Positions 61,022 to 64,000 of a stretch of 64,000 nt of DNA are shown here, one piece after another. Source of the stretch: Trichomonas vaginalis G3 (Eukaryota > Parabasalia > Trichomonadida > Trichomonadidae). The notes under the pieces are model-generated. The model was not told where the DNA came from and made no database searches. It saw only the letters and a list, made by a program, of their open reading frames with translations. The position numbers were made by a program, and so were the translations under genes. Numbering within the stretch: the first letter of the stretch is position 1; each line of letters opens with the position of its first letter. The DNA is taken from assembly GCF_026262505.1 (NCBI RefSeq), contig NC_067207.1, positions 16,398,082 through 16,462,081 on the forward strand. Direction: 5' to 3'.

Positions 61022-61715
61022 GTTGTTTTCCCGAATTTTTTTATCTACAAGATCTTTCCCCACCCAGCACTTGCTTGACGTGTAAAGCATGTAAACTCAT
61101 GGTTGTCAGGGCTCGAACGTTCAAGTTTTTTCCCCCTGTCAAGAACATCAACGTTATCCAATATATTCTTTTTGAAACAATTAAGAAACTGAATACATTA
61201 TCAATATATGATATCAAACAATTATTGATACTGGAATTGCAATCAGAAGATGAAAATTGACAATTGTTTTGTTCAATAAAAGAATTTCAGATTGTGAAGA
61301 CAAAATTCTATATGAATTGATAGTACAATACGATTAATAAAAGTTACATATGTTGGAGACTAACAAAACCATTATTAAGTGAAATACAATTATTTTTGAT
61401 TCAAATGTGAGTTTACATCGCCATAAAATCTGCACTACAAGGCTGAAAATCCACAACAAGGCTCGCGAAAGGACTTTATTCATAAAATTACAATTTTTCA
61501 GCATTTTTACAGACTATGCCCCTGCAAATGTGCTGCAAAATTGTAAATTTTAAAATTTTGCTAGCTTGGGATAATATGAAGAGCAGTTTTACCTAACATA
61601 GATTTTTTTTAAATTTCAAGGAGTTCTCAATTGGACATTCAGAGAGTTACCATATGCTCATAAACCACAAATCTAATCTTAAAGAATGATTCCAAAAAAG
61701 TCATTTCAAATTCAT
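61022..61715. other. Intergenic spacer
   Basis: AT-rich, nothing recognised. A B-box-like GGCTCGAACG near 61110 has no tRNA fold around it. Confidence 0.45.
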
Positions 61716-62120
61716 TTACAATAAAAATATTGTCATTTTAAACGAATTAATCGAAAATAAATAAAAGACAATATTTGATTTATTTTTCTTTTTGAAAGAA
61801 ATTTTATCACATTTTAAATTTAATTTTATAGAAAAATAAATGTTGAAAGAGGCTGTAGACATTATGGACATGTATATAGGGTTTCCTTTCTGGTATGTTG
61901 ATTTGGCATCAGATATTGATCGAAAGATATAAATGAATCCTGAACCTTCGGTACTGAAATATACTCCCTTTCCATTTTTACAATTTTCTTTAAATATGCA
62001 TTCATCAATATCAAGTTTTCTGCTGGAATAATCATCATAATTAATTATTCCATAAGTAGAGCCTGTTAGTGAGTTGTTTATGAAGTTTGATCGGATCATT
62101 TTTGCTACTAATCTGCTTAA
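61716..62120 (-). pseudogene. Beta-helix family gene fragment, 5' truncated
   Basis: 127 residues matching the C-terminal part of 53382-54397: IRSNFINNSLTGSTYGIINY, LDIDECIFKENCKNGKGVYF, FIYIFRSISD and a hydrophobic tail. Similarity stops near 62120, upstream of which no family sequence is seen. It is the fourth family member in the window. Confidence 0.65.
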
Positions 62121-64000
62121 GGATACCCTTACATTGCGTAGTTAGAAAGAGAATATGATATTGTCATGATTGCTAAAGTTTTAGGCTCCAGAAATGAATA
62201 TACATCAAACTGAAACAATTGATAAATTGAATGAACTTTTGAGAGGTTCTCAAATAAAAAAAATTATCTAATTTTTTACAATATTACTATTATTTTATCC
62301 ACATATGTATATATAGTAATTTGAGAAAACTTTTAGGAAAAAATAAGTTTAATAAAAATCTGAATTTTACTTGTTGTGGGATTGTTATTAATTGACACTC
62401 CAAACGTATTACTAATAGTTATGCGTATGCAATTAAAGTATTTCTGATGGACAAAATGTGAGATTTATATCAGATAATTCATTTCTACTATTAAGTTATT
62501 CATTTATGAGTTTGCACTTATTCGCACTAAATAAATAACTATTAAAAATTGTTTTAATTAATTGACACCATATAATAGAGTGAATTTTGTTTGATCAAAC
62601 AACAATAGATGATAGATATAAAGCCAAGAAACTTGCTATTAATATGCTCTACTTGCTATTTCAATGTAAGTATGATATTTTCTAAATGTTTCGTTCAGAT
62701 AACTTAGATATATTAGTCAAAATTTGAAATTTTAATAGCACATATATTAAAAATAATTATTATTCATAAAAGATTAATGAAATAGTAAAAAAAATCAATC
62801 AAATTATAAAAATACAACATTTAGAAGAATTCTTATTATCCTTCAAAAAGTCAGTATTTCTGCTGTAATTTTCTACAACATTGTAGTTATTGCACTTTGT
62901 CTATGGATTTGTATATATGTTATATATAAATTATATATCTAAACTGCCCATAAGTGCAATTTTTATATAAATTGTTTATTTCTTTAACAATTTCATATAA
63001 AATATGCTTTTTTAAGCGTATCAAAGCTGTGTTCTTAATGTGCATGGATATATCAAGAAAAATGTCGAAAAAAAATGTGAATTCACAAATTCACTGAATT
63101 TTCACCGTTTTTGAATTTTGCTACAGCACTAATATTAAATAATACTAAAATCTTCTGTCTTTGTAAAAGAATCTATTCTGACAAAAAGTGCTCGTTTAAA
63201 TTTAATGATCATCTGTATGACTAAGTGGTAAAAAGTGTTTATGACCAAAAAAGGGTTACATGCTTAGTCTATTTTTCTGACAGGATACTCTAGATTTACA
63301 TGATCTCTATTTCATATCTCCGTTTTTAGATTCTTCGACAGATTTTATGATAGAAAACCAAGATTAACACATTTCCGGCATGTTAATGAAGAAATCTGCA
63401 GCTACCCTCAATATTATTTCAATAATCAGTATCGTTTCTCTTACAATTTATTTTTTTCTCAATAATTTAACAAGAAATAACAATACACACTTGGTTTTAC
63501 GTATAAAAGCTAAGTGTCGAACTTAATCAACTTTACTTACTTAGCAAATGAATATTTTTGTGGTTGCGAGTTCTGAATGCTGAAGTTTTAGATTTCTCTA
63601 TAAATGATATCATTGCACTTACAATGTTGTTCCAGCCTATCGCATAAATCATAGAAAATCCAAAAAAAAAATAATATAAAGAAAATTCATGTCATGAAGT
63701 TCAAAAAATACCGTGTAACATTAAAATTTGTTATGCATAATACATTTTAGCTATTATTGATTTTTTTAATTTTCGAGAAATTGAATGGTGAGTCCGATAG
63801 AGAAATTTTTAAAAATCCTAGTGCCTCATAGAAGTAATTTCCCTCGTCTCCCATACTTCCAAATGTATGCATATGACATAAACTTTTATGCATTACACAA
63901 ATGGCCAATAATATCTATAGAGTAAAAAATTAGAAATTTAATTTTTTTATATGATAGTTATATTTCAGATTTGCGAGCGTAACTTTTTTCTCCATGGCAT
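62121..64000. other. Intergenic, AT-rich
   Basis: No reading frame, repeat or RNA gene could be supported. Short A/T runs and scattered small palindromes only. Confidence 0.5.

Overview
The window looks like a piece of the genome of a parabasalid, most likely Trichomonas vaginalis. It is AT-rich, the genes lack visible introns, several starts sit just downstream of the Trichomonas initiator (Inr, TCAYTW), and it is crowded with Polinton/Maverick, Kolobok-like, MULE-like and integrase-type transposons. The species call is an inference from these traits.

Layout. (1) 221-2653: an intact host gene with a proline-rich head and a parallel beta-helix. (2) 2969-23951: a Kolobok-like transposon (K1, TTAA target duplications, transposase 22269-23561). 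Its left terminal repeat holds a fossil 17-kb Polinton (2982-20003) and a 946-bp hairpin-chain element (H1, 20053-20998). The Polinton is itself hit by a fold-back transposon (X-1, 3657-4909). (3) 24444-49557: a host gene of a beta-helix family, cut in two by a 24-kb nest. The outer layer is a second Kolobok-like element (K2, 25115-49219, transposase 47235-48632). Inside it lies an integrase-bearing transposon (X-2, 26257-47186). Inside X-2 are a MULE-like element (M1, 26724-28870, carrying hairpin element H2), a 16-kb giant inverted-repeat element (G, 29269-45315) and a 292-bp MITE. (4) 49.2-54.7 kb: further members of the beta-helix family and a Kolobok-like MITE (K3). (5) 55.0-58.7 kb: three ordinary host genes, namely ALG2, a thioredoxin-fold protein and a probable Mediator subunit 17. 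(6) 58.8-64.0 kb: mostly non-coding, with another chain of hairpins, a tRNA-like relic and one more beta-helix family fragment.

The most unusual object is element G. It is two mirror-image arms, each carrying a primase/SF3-helicase-like replication protein, an HNH endonuclease and two small proteins. The arms meet at long arrays of a 24-bp repeat, and the element is bounded by AG...CT ends and a 5-bp target duplication. No capsid, integrase or transposase gene is visible in it. It looks like an inverted dimer of a self-replicating element captured in the chromosome. A second notable object is element H, a mobile element whose core is a string of five near-perfect hairpins, present as two equal-length copies with 4-bp target duplications. 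A third is the terminal repeat of element X, which carries an outward-facing Inr followed by an ATG at every end seen.

All boundaries and duplications were read by eye. Family names rest on motifs, not on database searches.
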